Assembly (NCBI GenBank): GCA_902567045.1
Contig: CACFLJ010000003.1
Span: forward strand, 1-64,000
Source of the DNA: an uncultured Pelagibacteraceae bacterium
GTDB taxonomy: Bacteria > Pseudomonadota > Alphaproteobacteria > Pelagibacterales > Pelagibacteraceae
DNA length: 64,000 nucleotides
Reading direction: 5' to 3'
Both the position numbers and the translations under genes were made by a program. The notes under the pieces are model-generated. The model was not told the origin of the DNA. It was given only the letters and a program-made list of their open reading frames with translations, and made no database searches. Positions within the stretch are counted from its first letter, which is position 1; each line of letters opens with the position of its first letter. Below, in pieces: positions 38,881 through 48,884 of this stretch.

Positions 38881-39509
38881 TGGCTCAAAAAGATGTAGGA
38901 AATAAAGTTCCAATTTACAAACTAAAAGAAACAAAAGAGGTAATGGATTTTTATGACGAATGGGGTCAGGATAATAAATATGATCAAGACATGGTTGATT
39001 GGAATTATACTGGTCCAAAAGAAACAGCGGAAGTTTTTAATAAACATCAAAAAGAAAAAGATATCGATATTTATGATGCTGGATGTGGAACCGGATTGGT
39101 TGGTGTTGAATTAAAAAAGTATGGTTTCGCTAATTTTTTTGGTGCCGATCTATCGCAAAAACTTTTAGATTTGGTTCCAAACAATCTTTATAAAAAATTA
39201 GATAAAGTTGATTTAAATAAACCAATCAATGAAAAAAATGATCAATATGATGCTTTAATGTGTGTGGGTACATTTACTTTTGGACATGTAAAACCACCTG
39301 CATTAGACGAGTTTATTAGAATTACTAAAAATAAAGGTTTAATTTGTTTCACTATTAATGAAGGAATATATGAGGAATATGGATTTGATAAAAAAATTAA
39401 ACAATTAAAAAATGAAAATAAATGGAAAGAAATAGAGTTTTTTAAATCTGATTATATTGCTAGCAAAGATGTAAATGCATGGCTTGGTCTATATGAGTTG
39501 ACAAAATAA
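38880..39509 (+). CDS. class I SAM-dependent methyltransferase
   Basis: Motif I IYDAGCGTGLVGVELKKYG; 1-nt overlap with upstream gene. Confidence 0.85.
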   Translation: MAQKDVGNKVPIYKLKETKEVMDFYDEWGQDNKYDQDMVDWNYTGPKETAEVFNKHQKEKDIDIYDAGCGTGLVGVELKKYGFANFFGADLSQKLLDLVPNNLYKKLDKVDLNKPINEKNDQYDALMCVGTFTFGHVKPPALDEFIRITKNKGLICFTINEGIYEEYGFDKKIKQLKNENKWKEIEFFKSDYIASKDVNAWLGLYELTK

Positions 39510-39510
39510 A

Positions 39511-40686
39511 ATGTCAACAATTTATAAAATAATAGATAAAAAAAAATTAGATATAGTTAAGAGACCAATTTCTAAAGCACATGGACTTCCTAATGAATGT
39601 TATACAAGAAAAGATTATACTTTAATAGAAAGAGAAAAAATATTTGAAAATAAATGGACAGTAATAGGAGTAGCAAGTTCTTTGCCAAATATCGGTGATG
39701 TAAAACCATTTAATTTGTTAGGACTTCCATTATTTTTAATCAGGAATAAAAAAAATCAAATAAAAGTTTTTCACAATGTCTGTAGTCATAGAGGAGTAAA
39801 GTTAGTAAATAAAAAAGGTAATATTAGAAACGTTATTAGATGTCCTTATCATTCATGGTCATACACATCAGATGGAAAGTTAATTGCAACACCTCATATA
39901 GGTGGGATGAACAAACATAGTAGTGCAAAATTTAAAAAAAATAAGAATAATCTAAAAGAAATAAGATCATATGTTTGGTTAGATTTAATTTTTATTAATA
40001 TTAGCAATAATGAAATTCCATTTGAAAAATATATTAAACCATTGAGTGATAGATGGTCAAAATTTTGGAAAATAAAAGATAGAAAATTAATAAATCATGC
40101 AAGTGATTTTGGTTATTTTAAATTGAATGCAAAATGTAATTGGAAATTTGCGATTGAAAATTACTGTGAAAGTTATCATTTGCCGTGGGTTCACCCAGGT
40201 CTAAATACTTATTCAAAATTAGAAAATCATTATCATATTCAAGGATTGCCAAACCGTTTTGCTGGTCAAGGTACAGTTGTTTATAATCCAAAATTTAAAG
40301 GAAAGGAAAAATTTCCCTGTTTTCCGAACTGGCCAAAAGATAAAGAAAATATCGCAGAATATGTAGCTTTATTTCCTAATGTTATGCTAGGTATACACAA
40401 AGATCATTTCTACGCGTACTGGTTAGAACCTATTAATCATAAAAAAACTTTAGAACATATGGAAATATATTATGTAGGTGAAAAAGCCTCAAAAGCACTA
40501 GAATTTAAACCACTAAGAAAACAAAATCTTAAATTGTGGGAAAGTATTCAAAAAGAAGACGTAGATATAATTCAAAGGATGCAATTAGGCCGCAACTCCC
40601 ATGCATATAATGGTGGAAATTTTTCTCCTGATATGGATAATCCAACGCATCAGTTTCATAAATGGGTTGCATCTAACCTTATGTAG
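39511..40686 (+). CDS. Rieske [2Fe-2S] ring-hydroxylating-type oxygenase alpha subunit
   Basis: CSHRGVKLV..CPYHSWSYTSDG Rieske motif; ENYCESYHLPWVHPG non-heme iron site. Confidence 0.92.
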   Translation: MSTIYKIIDKKKLDIVKRPISKAHGLPNECYTRKDYTLIEREKIFENKWTVIGVASSLPNIGDVKPFNLLGLPLFLIRNKKNQIKVFHNVCSHRGVKLVNKKGNIRNVIRCPYHSWSYTSDGKLIATPHIGGMNKHSSAKFKKNKNNLKEIRSYVWLDLIFINISNNEIPFEKYIKPLSDRWSKFWKIKDRKLINHASDFGYFKLNAKCNWKFAIENYCESYHLPWVHPGLNTYSKLENHYHIQGLPNRFAGQGTVVYNPKFKGKEKFPCFPNWPKDKENIAEYVALFPNVMLGIHKDHFYAYWLEPINHKKTLEHMEIYYVGEKASKALEFKPLRKQNLKLWESIQKEDVDIIQRMQLGRNSHAYNGGNFSPDMDNPTHQFHKWVASNLM

Positions 40687-40700
40687 AAAGAGAGAATAAT

Positions 40701-41141
40701 ATGTATAGACCTTTGCCAGACGAATTAACAATTAAGAGTTCTCCAATTGAAGGTTTAGGATTATTCGCAACTAAAGAAATTAAAGCCAATACTTTTATTG
40801 GCATCACTCACATAAGAGATGAGCAGTTTGAAAATAAATATATAAGAACTCCATTAGGTGGTTTTTATAATCATTCCGATAGTCCCACAGTTCAAAGAAT
40901 GGTATCTAATATTTTACCAACATTAAAATTTGGTGATCCAATCGATCCTACCGCAAAAGCAAAGAAGTTTAATGAGAACGATGATAACCTAGAAAACATG
41001 TATTATAATTTAAGAGAGAAACCAGACGCAAAATATTTTTTTATGGTTTCAATTAAAGATTTGAAGCCCGGAGATGAGCTTTGTGCAAATTATAATTTAT
41101 ACACCTATCCAAAGACAGGAGTTGGTGTACAGATGTTATAG
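40701..41141 (+). CDS. SET domain-containing protein
   Basis: SPIEGLGLFATKEIKANTFIG, GGFYNHSDSPTV, LKPGDELCANYNLY. Confidence 0.85.
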   Translation: MYRPLPDELTIKSSPIEGLGLFATKEIKANTFIGITHIRDEQFENKYIRTPLGGFYNHSDSPTVQRMVSNILPTLKFGDPIDPTAKAKKFNENDDNLENMYYNLREKPDAKYFFMVSIKDLKPGDELCANYNLYTYPKTGVGVQML

Positions 41142-41143
41142 GA

Positions 41144-42379
41144 ATGAAGTTTAACAGAAAAATTCTTTCAGAACCCCAACCAATTAAGAAATACATTTCA
41201 AAAAAAAGATTAAGAGATGATGAAATTGATTTTGATAAACTTAGATCTTATAGACTTGATAGAGTAAGAAATGAACTAAAGAAAAATAATATTGAAGCAT
41301 GTATATTATTTGATCCAGTAAATGTAAGGTATGCTTTAGATACCGTAAATATGAGTGTTTATAATATGCATAATCTTACGAGGTATTGTTTTATCCCTGT
41401 CGATGGTCCCACAATATTGTATGAATATTTTAATTGTGAAATATTATCTAGAGGTCTTGATTTAATAGATGAAATAAGACCAGCAATTACTTGGGATTAC
41501 TTTAGCAACGGAGACCAATCAGAATTACAACTAAAAAAATGGGTTAATGAAGTTAATGATTTATCTAATTCATATTTTAAAAGCAAAAAAATTGCAATTG
41601 ATGTTATCAATGGACCAGCTGTAAATGAACTGAATAAAAAAGGTATTAAAGTTTTAGAGGCAAAAAAAATTCTTGAACAGGCTAGGGTAATTAAATCTTC
41701 TGAGGAAATTAAATGTATGCGTGCAGCTTTAGATGTTGCTGATATTGGAATAATTAAAATGAGAGATTACTTGAAATCAGGAATTACAGAGGATGAGTTA
41801 TGGTCTATTTTACATAAAACAAACATTGAAAATGGTGGAGAATGGATAGAATGTAGAATTTTATCTTCGGGCTCTAGAACTAATCCTTGGATGCAAGAAA
41901 GCAGCAATAAAATTATACAAGATGGTGAAATAGTGTCTTTTGATACAGACATGGTCGGCCCATATGGATATTGTGCTGATATTTCAAGAGCATTTGTTTG
42001 TGGAAATAAATTCAACGAAAATCAAAAGAAATTATATCAAACAGCTGTTGATCAAATAGATTATAATTCTAGATTAATCAAAGCTGGGTTAACGTTCAAA
42101 GAGTTTACAGAAAAAGCATGGATACTTCCTGAAAAATATTATGGAAATAGATACTCTGTTATGCTTCATGGTATAGGCTTATGTGATGAATGGCCCGCAA
42201 TTAGATATCCAACAGATGGAGGAGAAAGAGGTGGTACATTTCAAAAAAATATGACAATTACTTTAGAAAGTTATATTGGAGAAGTCGGAGGTAATGAAGG
42301 AGTGAAATTAGAACAGCAATATTTAGTTGGTGAGAATGGATTAGAATTAATGTCTCATCACCCATTAGAAAAAATTTAA
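41144..42379 (+). CDS. M24 family protein, DddP-like (DMSP lyase family homolog)
   Basis: FDPVNVRYALDTVNM, GGEWIECRILSSGSRTNPWMQE, SFDTDMVGPYGYCADISRAF, LHGIGLCDEWPAIRYP. Confidence 0.75.
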   Translation: MKFNRKILSEPQPIKKYISKKRLRDDEIDFDKLRSYRLDRVRNELKKNNIEACILFDPVNVRYALDTVNMSVYNMHNLTRYCFIPVDGPTILYEYFNCEILSRGLDLIDEIRPAITWDYFSNGDQSELQLKKWVNEVNDLSNSYFKSKKIAIDVINGPAVNELNKKGIKVLEAKKILEQARVIKSSEEIKCMRAALDVADIGIIKMRDYLKSGITEDELWSILHKTNIENGGEWIECRILSSGSRTNPWMQESSNKIIQDGEIVSFDTDMVGPYGYCADISRAFVCGNKFNENQKKLYQTAVDQIDYNSRLIKAGLTFKEFTEKAWILPEKYYGNRYSVMLHGIGLCDEWPAIRYPTDGGERGGTFQKNMTITLESYIGEVGGNEGVKLEQQYLVGENGLELMSHHPLEKI

Positions 42380-42786
42380 TGAAAATAATTTTAATTATGG
42401 GTTTGCCTGGAGCTGGCAAAACAACATTGGCAGAAGAACTTGCCCCTAAACTCAACGCAAAAAGATTAAATGCTGACGAAGTTAGAAAAGCAGCGAATGA
42501 TTGGGATTTTTCAGAAGAAGGTAGAATAAGACAAGCGACAAGAATGGCAGACTTTGCATTGGAATTAAAAAACCAGGGAAATTATGTTGTGGCGGATTTT
42601 ATTTGCCCAACACCAGAAGCAAGAAACTTATTCCCTGCAGATTTTGTAATTTGGGTAGATACAATTAAAGAAGGAAGATTTGACGATACTAATCAAATGT
42701 TTGTCAAACCTGAAAAATATGATTTTCATGTAACTACTCAAGATGCTAAGGTTTGGGCAGATAAAATAATTAAGGAGATATCATAA
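42379..42786 (+). CDS. adenylylsulfate kinase-like P-loop kinase
   Basis: GLPGAGKTTLAEEL; NADEVRKAANDWDFSEEGR. Confidence 0.8.
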   Translation: MKIILIMGLPGAGKTTLAEELAPKLNAKRLNADEVRKAANDWDFSEEGRIRQATRMADFALELKNQGNYVVADFICPTPEARNLFPADFVIWVDTIKEGRFDDTNQMFVKPEKYDFHVTTQDAKVWADKIIKEIS

Positions 42787-43160
42787 TGAGTTATGAATGG
42801 GACAATAAAAAACCAACAGCACAAATGCTTGGAAGATGGCAACCTTTTCATGAGGGTCACTATACTTTATTTAAAGAGATCATCAAAAAAACTGGTCAAG
42901 TGTGTATTCAAATTAGAGATGTACAAGGAGTTGATGATAATCCCTTCGACTTTGAAACTGTAAAAAAAAATATTGAAAATAAATTAAATCCAGAGTTTGA
43001 AGGTAGATTTAAAATAATGATGGTCCCAAACATTACAAATATTTGTTATGGAAGGGGAGTGGGCTATAAAATTGAGGAGATAGTATTATCTGAAGAGATA
43101 CAAAAAATTTCTGCCACAAAAATTAGAGCTAAAATGCGTGAGGATGGCGAGTTAAAATAA
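42786..43160 (+). CDS. cytidylyltransferase/NMNAT-like nucleotidyltransferase
   Basis: GRWQPFHEGH (HxGH) and ISATKIRAKM (ISSTxxR-type) motifs. Confidence 0.82.
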   Translation: MSYEWDNKKPTAQMLGRWQPFHEGHYTLFKEIIKKTGQVCIQIRDVQGVDDNPFDFETVKKNIENKLNPEFEGRFKIMMVPNITNICYGRGVGYKIEEIVLSEEIQKISATKIRAKMREDGELK

Positions 43161-43167
43161 CTTCAAT

Positions 43168-43941
43168 ATGAATGTAAAAATAAGAAAATTAGGTAACGGA
43201 ATTACAAATGTAATAATTAATGATCCTAAAACTTATAATTCACTATCATTTAAAACTTTGAGAGAACTTTTAAATACTTTTACTCGATTAGATAAGGATG
43301 ATGATACAAGAGTAATAATATTAGAAGGTTCCGGCAAAGGTTTTAGCGCTGGTCATAATCTTAAAGAAGTAGGTGGAATAAAAAACAGGTCAAATCACCT
43401 AAAACTATTTAACCTCTGTTCAAAATTAATGATGAAAATTGTTGAAGGAAAGAAACCAGTTATTGCAAAAGTTCATGGTGCAGCTTATGCGGCTGGATGC
43501 CAGTTAGCTGCAAGTTGTGACCTTGCATACAGCACAACAACAGCTACATTTGCAACTCCTGGTGTAAATATTGGATTGTTTTGTAGCACTCCAATGGTTG
43601 CTGTTAGTAGAAAGGTGACTAGAAAAGTTATGATGAAGATGCTTTTGACTGGAGAGCCAATAAATGCCAAATATGCAAAAGATATTGGTTTAATCAATGA
43701 TTGTTATTCAAGTAAAAAACTTAATTCAGAAGTTCTAAAAATTGCAAAAACTATTTCTTCAAAATCAAATTTAACAATTAAAATTGGTAAGCAAGCTTTT
43801 TATAAACAATTAGAAATGCCATTAGGAGATGCATACAAATTTACGAGTAAAATGATGACTTTAAATATGGCTTCACAAGATGCAAAAGAAGGAATATCGG
43901 CTTTCTTACAAAAAAGAAAACCAAACTGGAAAAATAAATAA
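43168..43941 (+). CDS. enoyl-CoA hydratase/isomerase family protein, ECHDC3-like
   Basis: GFSAGHNLKEV, AAGCQLAASCDLA, FATPGVNIGLFCSTP, AFLQKRKPNW C-terminus. Confidence 0.88.
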   Translation: MNVKIRKLGNGITNVIINDPKTYNSLSFKTLRELLNTFTRLDKDDDTRVIILEGSGKGFSAGHNLKEVGGIKNRSNHLKLFNLCSKLMMKIVEGKKPVIAKVHGAAYAAGCQLAASCDLAYSTTTATFATPGVNIGLFCSTPMVAVSRKVTRKVMMKMLLTGEPINAKYAKDIGLINDCYSSKKLNSEVLKIAKTISSKSNLTIKIGKQAFYKQLEMPLGDAYKFTSKMMTLNMASQDAKEGISAFLQKRKPNWKNK

Positions 43942-43962
43942 TAATTATTTTAAAATTAAACT

Positions 43963-44430
43963 ATGAACGACGATCAAATTAAATCCATTTTAAGAAAATC
44001 AAAAGTCATTGCAATGATTGGTGTTAGTTCTGAGAAAAAAGGGGAAGATAAAAAAAATCTTAAAAGAAAACCTGCAAATGTAGTCATGAAGTATATGCAA
44101 AACTTTGGTTACAAAGTAATACCCATAAACCCTTTTGCAGTAGGTGAAATTGTAAATGGTGAGCCAATGGTTGAAAGCTTGGATAAAGTCAAAGAAGAGA
44201 TCGATATAGTTGATGTTTTTAGACCTTCAAACGAAGCAGAGGGTATTGCAAAAGAAGCAATTAAAAAAGGAACTAAAGTATTATGGTTACAGTATGGAAT
44301 TCATAGCGATGAGGCTCAAACAATAGCGGACAAAGAAAATATTGAATTTATCTCTAACAGATGCATAAAACAGGAATATCAAAAACTTTTTCAAAAATCT
44401 AATCCAGTTTTTCCAGTTCTTAAAGACTAA
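43963..44430 (+). CDS. CoA-binding domain protein
   Basis: VIAMIGVSSEKKGEDKKNLKRKPANVVMKYMQNFGYKVIPINP; LWLQYGIHSDEA. Confidence 0.88.
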   Translation: MNDDQIKSILRKSKVIAMIGVSSEKKGEDKKNLKRKPANVVMKYMQNFGYKVIPINPFAVGEIVNGEPMVESLDKVKEEIDIVDVFRPSNEAEGIAKEAIKKGTKVLWLQYGIHSDEAQTIADKENIEFISNRCIKQEYQKLFQKSNPVFPVLKD

Positions 44431-44999
44431 TGAAAAAAATATTTTTGGTTTATGGCCATTATAATGAAAAATCTTTCAATTCAGCAATCAAAGATGCTTT
44501 TATCAAAACAGCAGAAGAAAAAGGTCATTCAGTAGAATGTATAGATCTATATAAAGAAAAGTTTAACCCAGTATATGCTGGTGAAAAAGCTGATGAAGTA
44601 GTTTTAGATCACAGAAAAAAAATAGATGAAACTGATTTAATTGTCTTTGTAGCACCTATTTGGAACTATAGAATGCCAGCAATATTAGAAGGTTGGATAG
44701 ATAAAGTATTAGCACCACCTTGGGCTTTTTCTTTTAAGAAACTTATCGGCAACCATGGTTATGCTGTTGGAAAACTAAAAAGTAAAAAAGCCATAATTTT
44801 CTGCACATATGGCTCCCCAAGATTTTCAATTACAGATTTTTTTTTAAATTTACCACTTAGAAGAATTAAAAAAGGTATTTTTAACAAGTGTGGTATTTAT
44901 GACATTACCTATAAACGATATTTTGCTGTACCATTTGTTTCAAATGAAAAGAGAATTGAATTTTTGGAAGATGTTAAAAATACAGCCAGCAATCTATAG
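44430..44999 (+). CDS. NAD(P)H dehydrogenase (quinone)/flavodoxin-fold oxidoreductase
   Basis: KIFLVYGHYNEKSFNSAIKDAF; FVAPIWNYRMPAILEGWIDKVL. Confidence 0.87.
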   Translation: MKKIFLVYGHYNEKSFNSAIKDAFIKTAEEKGHSVECIDLYKEKFNPVYAGEKADEVVLDHRKKIDETDLIVFVAPIWNYRMPAILEGWIDKVLAPPWAFSFKKLIGNHGYAVGKLKSKKAIIFCTYGSPRFSITDFFLNLPLRRIKKGIFNKCGIYDITYKRYFAVPFVSNEKRIEFLEDVKNTASNL

Positions 45000-45444
45000 T
45001 ATCTTTTTTCTATTAATTTTTTCTCTAAATGAATTATCTGCCGAGATAAGAAAACCAAATCCAGAGATAAAACCTAGAGAAGTTATTGAGATACAACTCA
45101 ATGCTTTAATGAAGAACGATAGTCCTGAAAAAGATAGCGGTATCATTCAAACCTGGTTTTTTGCTCATCCTAACAATCAAAGAGTTACAGGACCCATTGA
45201 GAGATTTAAAAATATGATTAAGACCGATTCTTATTCAATGCTTTTAAATCATGAAAATTATGAAATTGTAGAAGTTTATAAATCAAAAGGTGTTTCAACA
45301 TTTGAAGTGACCATAATGGACAAAGATAAAAAGTATTACAAATTCAAATGGCAAGTTGAAAAATATGAAATTGATGGATTTTTAAAAAATTGTTGGTTAA
45401 CTACCGCTGTATCTCAACCAATGCCAATGGGCTCTTCTATTTAA
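44971..45444 (+). CDS. DUF4864-like secreted protein
   Basis: ATG at 44971 gives a signal peptide MLKIQPAIYSIFFLLIFSLNELSA; EIQLNALMKND, YEVVEVYK-type pattern. Track start 44890 looks too far upstream. Confidence 0.6.
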   Translation: MLKIQPAIYSIFFLLIFSLNELSAEIRKPNPEIKPREVIEIQLNALMKNDSPEKDSGIIQTWFFAHPNNQRVTGPIERFKNMIKTDSYSMLLNHENYEIVEVYKSKGVSTFEVTIMDKDKKYYKFKWQVEKYEIDGFLKNCWLTTAVSQPMPMGSSI

Positions 45445-45659
45445 TGAAAAAACCTAGTTTTCCAGTACGTATTGCAATACTAATGGCTATACTTTGCATC
45501 CCACCAATTGGTGCCACACAGATAGGATGGTATTATTTTGGGCAAACTATGGGAGTAAATTTTGGTATGGCCGCAGGAGTGGTGAGTGTAATTACTGCCG
45601 CATATTTAATGTACCAAATGGGTTGGAGAGATGACGATGATGATGATTATGACTATTAG
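45444..45659 (+). CDS. small two-TM membrane protein with acidic C-terminus
   Basis: TAATG coupling at 45444; MKKPSFPVRIAILMAILCIPPIG...; ends RDDDDDDYDY. Confidence 0.65.
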   Translation: MKKPSFPVRIAILMAILCIPPIGATQIGWYYFGQTMGVNFGMAAGVVSVITAAYLMYQMGWRDDDDDDYDY

Positions 45660-45699
45660 AATTATGTTTAGTTTATAAGAAAAATTTAGTAAAAATCGC

Positions 45700-48135
45700 A
45701 TGATGAAATCAAAAGCAAAAGTTGTAGTAGTAGGTGGTGGAGTTGTTGGTGTTAGCGCTCTGTATCATTTAGCTAAAAAAGGTTGGTCAGATGTTGTTTT
45801 GATTGAAAGAAAAGAATTAACCTCAGGCTCAACATGGCACGCAGCCGGATTACTTCCATTATTTAATATGAGCTACTCAGTTGGCCAATTACATAAATAT
45901 GCTGTTAATCTTTATAAAAGCTTGGAAGAAGAAACAGGAAAGAATGTTGGATTTAGTGTTGTATCAAATATTAGATTAGCAAACAATAAAGATAGAATGG
46001 ATGAGTACCATCAGTACGCTGGTGTTGCGCAAACTATTGGAGTAGATGTAAAATTTTTAACGCCAGACCAAGTAAAAGAAATTTGGCCTTTGTGTCATAC
46101 TGATGATTTAATAGGAGCAATTCAACATCCTGAAGATGGATATATTCAACCAGCCGATTTAACACAAGCATTAGCAACTGGCGCAAGAAATAGAGGTGCT
46201 GAGATTTACAGAAATACAACAGTACTTGCAATGAAACAGAATAAGGATGGATGGATTGTTGAAACAGATAAAGGATCTATAGAATGTGAACATGTAATTT
46301 CATGTTCAGGAAATTTTGCTAGACAAACTGGTAAGATGGTTGGTTTAGATATTCCGGTAATACCAGTTGAACATCAATACATTGTAACAGAACCACACCC
46401 AGAAATTCTAAAAAGAAAAAAAGAAGGTCTTCCTGAAATGGGAGTTTTAAGAGATAGCGACAGTAGATGGTACATGAGAGAGGAAGCAGGTGGTTTAATT
46501 TTAGGACCATATGAAGATGGTGCACCTGCTTGTTATGTAGATGGTCCCTCAAAGGAATCTGAGTATGAACTTTTTCAAGAAGATCTAGATAGACTTGCTC
46601 CTCATATTGAAGGTGCTATTCATAGAGTTCCAGCATTTGGAGAAGTAGGTGTTAAAAAAGTTTATAACGGCGCTATTTGCTATACTCCAGATGGAAATCC
46701 GATAGTTGGTCCAGCATGGGGATTAAAAAATTTTTGGATTAATGAAGGTCATAGTTTTGGTATCACAGCAGCTGGTGGAGCTGGATGGCAACTAGCAGAA
46801 TGGATTGTTGATGGAGAACCTACAATAGACATGCTTGGTGTAGAACCAAGAAGATATGGAGATTATTGCTCAAAATCATATCTTAAAGAAAAGAATGAAG
46901 AAGCTTACAGTCATGTATTTATAACCCATTTTCCAGACGAAGAAAGACCAGCCGCAAGACCCTTAAGAACAGCACCGTGTTATGACAGAATGAAAAATCT
47001 CGGTGCAGTTTTTGGTCAAAAGTTTGGATGGGAAAGACCAAACTTTTTTGCAACAGATGGTATGGAGCAAAAGGATGATTGGTCATTTAGAAGATCTAAT
47101 TGGTTTAAGGCAGTTGAAAAAGAGTGCAAAAATGTAAAAGAAAATGTTGGTCTACTAGATATGACTGCTTTTGCTAAATGTAGAATTAAAGGACCTGGAG
47201 CTGAAGAATTTTTAGATAAGTTAGTAGCTAATAAATTACCAAAAAAAGTTGGTAGAATTAATTTATGTCATGCATTGAATACAAAAGGAGGCGTTCACTC
47301 AGAATTTACAATAATGAGAGAGTCGGAAAATAGTTTTTATCTTGTTTCTGCTGGAGCCTATCAAAGATTGGATCACGATTGGATCTTTGGCTGGATGCCA
47401 AAAGATGGATCAGTTCAATTTGAGAACTTAACAAATAGTAAAGGTGTTCTTGTGGTATCGGGGCCGAAAGCAAGAGAATTAATGCAAAGGGTATCAAATG
47501 ATGATTTTTCAAATGAAAATTTTAAATGGTTAAGCGCAAAACAAGTTGATGTTGGCTTTGCACCCGTTAATGCTATGAGAGTCAATTTTGTTGGAGAACT
47601 AGGATGGGAACTTCATCATCCTATTGAATATCAAAATCATATTTTTGATAAACTTATGGATGCAGGTCAAGATTTAGGTCTAAAGCCTTATGGAATTAGA
47701 GCTATGAACAGTTTAAGAGTTGAAAAATCTTATAAACTAGTTGGAACTGAATTATCAATTGAATATTCGCCTTACGAAAGTGGATTAGATAGATTTATTC
47801 ATCCAAACAAAGGAAGTTTTATTGGACTAGATGCTTTAAATAAATGGAGAGAAAAAGGCTTTGATAATAAGCTTGTTACTTTAGAGGTTCATGAAACTAG
47901 TGATGCGGATGTGTTAGGAAACAACCCGATTTATGAAAATGGTAGTGTTGTGGGACGTGCAACTGGCGGTGACTTTGGATTTAGACTAGGAAAATCTATC
48001 GCACTAGGAATGGTTAAACCTGAGTTAGCAAATGTTGGACAAAAACTAAGGATTGATATACTTGGTAAGATGCATGAGGCAACAATTTTAGAAGAAAGTC
48101 CTTACGATGCAGAAAATAAATTATTGAGAGCTTAA
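45700..48135 (+). CDS. dimethylglycine/sarcosine dehydrogenase-like FAD/GcvT fusion (2)
   Basis: [30 protein letters not shown]-terminal GcvT domain. Confidence 0.9.
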   Translation: MMKSKAKVVVVGGGVVGVSALYHLAKKGWSDVVLIERKELTSGSTWHAAGLLPLFNMSYSVGQLHKYAVNLYKSLEEETGKNVGFSVVSNIRLANNKDRMDEYHQYAGVAQTIGVDVKFLTPDQVKEIWPLCHTDDLIGAIQHPEDGYIQPADLTQALATGARNRGAEIYRNTTVLAMKQNKDGWIVETDKGSIECEHVISCSGNFARQTGKMVGLDIPVIPVEHQYIVTEPHPEILKRKKEGLPEMGVLRDSDSRWYMREEAGGLILGPYEDGAPACYVDGPSKESEYELFQEDLDRLAPHIEGAIHRVPAFGEVGVKKVYNGAICYTPDGNPIVGPAWGLKNFWINEGHSFGITAAGGAGWQLAEWIVDGEPTIDMLGVEPRRYGDYCSKSYLKEKNEEAYSHVFITHFPDEERPAARPLRTAPCYDRMKNLGAVFGQKFGWERPNFFATDGMEQKDDWSFRRSNWFKAVEKECKNVKENVGLLDMTAFAKCRIKGPGAEEFLDKLVANKLPKKVGRINLCHALNTKGGVHSEFTIMRESENSFYLVSAGAYQRLDHDWIFGWMPKDGSVQFENLTNSKGVLVVSGPKARELMQRVSNDDFSNENFKWLSAKQVDVGFAPVNAMRVNFVGELGWELHHPIEYQNHIFDKLMDAGQDLGLKPYGIRAMNSLRVEKSYKLVGTELSIEYSPYESGLDRFIHPNKGSFIGLDALNKWREKGFDNKLVTLEVHETSDADVLGNNPIYENGSVVGRATGGDFGFRLGKSIALGMVKPELANVGQKLRIDILGKMHEATILEESPYDAENKLLRA

Positions 48136-48884
48136 TGAAAATTTTAGTCGCTGTAAAAAGAGTTATTGATTATAACGTTCAAATTAGAGTTAAAGAGGAC
48201 GGTAGTGGAGTTGTTACTGATAACGTTAAAATGTCAACAAACCCACCAGATGACAATGCTATTGAAGAAGCTGTAAAAATTAAAGAGGCAGGCAAAGCAA
48301 CAGAAATTATAGCAGTTACTGTTGGTGAAGAAAAAGCTCAAGAGACAGTTAGAAAAGCTTTAGCAGTAGGAGCGGATAGAGGAATTCATGTAAAAGTTGA
48401 TGGCACCATCGAGCCTCTTGCTGTTTCTAAAATTTTAAAAAAAATTGTTGAAAAAGAAAATCCAGATTTAGTCTTTATGGGTAAACAAGCAATTGATGAT
48501 GACTGTAATCAAACAGGTCAAATGTTAGCAGCACATTTAAATTGGCCACAAGCAACTTTTGCTTCAAAAATCGAAGTAAACGATAAATCATTACAAGTGA
48601 CTAGAGAAGTGGATGAAGGTTTAGAAACTATTGAAGTTAATACACCAGCTATTGTTACATGTGATTTAAGATTAAATGAGCCAAGATATGCATCACTACC
48701 AAATATTATGAAAGCTAAGAAAAAACCTATTGAACAGATTAATGCGTCAGATCTAGGAGTTGATACAAACCCAAGAATAGAACATATTAAGATCGAAGAA
48801 CCGCCAAAAAGAAAAGCGGGTATTAAAGTTGCTAGTGTTGAAGAATTAGTACAAAAATTAAAAAATGAGGCAAAGGTAATTTAA
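48135..48884 (+). CDS. etfB: electron transfer flavoprotein beta subunit
   Basis: [43 protein letters not shown]. Confidence 0.95.
   Translation: MKILVAVKRVIDYNVQIRVKEDGSGVVTDNVKMSTNPPDDNAIEEAVKIKEAGKATEIIAVTVGEEKAQETVRKALAVGADRGIHVKVDGTIEPLAVSKILKKIVEKENPDLVFMGKQAIDDDCNQTGQMLAAHLNWPQATFASKIEVNDKSLQVTREVDEGLETIEVNTPAIVTCDLRLNEPRYASLPNIMKAKKKPIEQINASDLGVDTNPRIEHIKIEEPPKRKAGIKVASVEELVQKLKNEAKVI

Noticed and set aside
45444-45659. Poly-Asp tail DDDDDDYDY as a metal-binding tag or frameshift artefact
   Set aside because: Short acidic tails are common on small membrane proteins; nothing further supports a special function.
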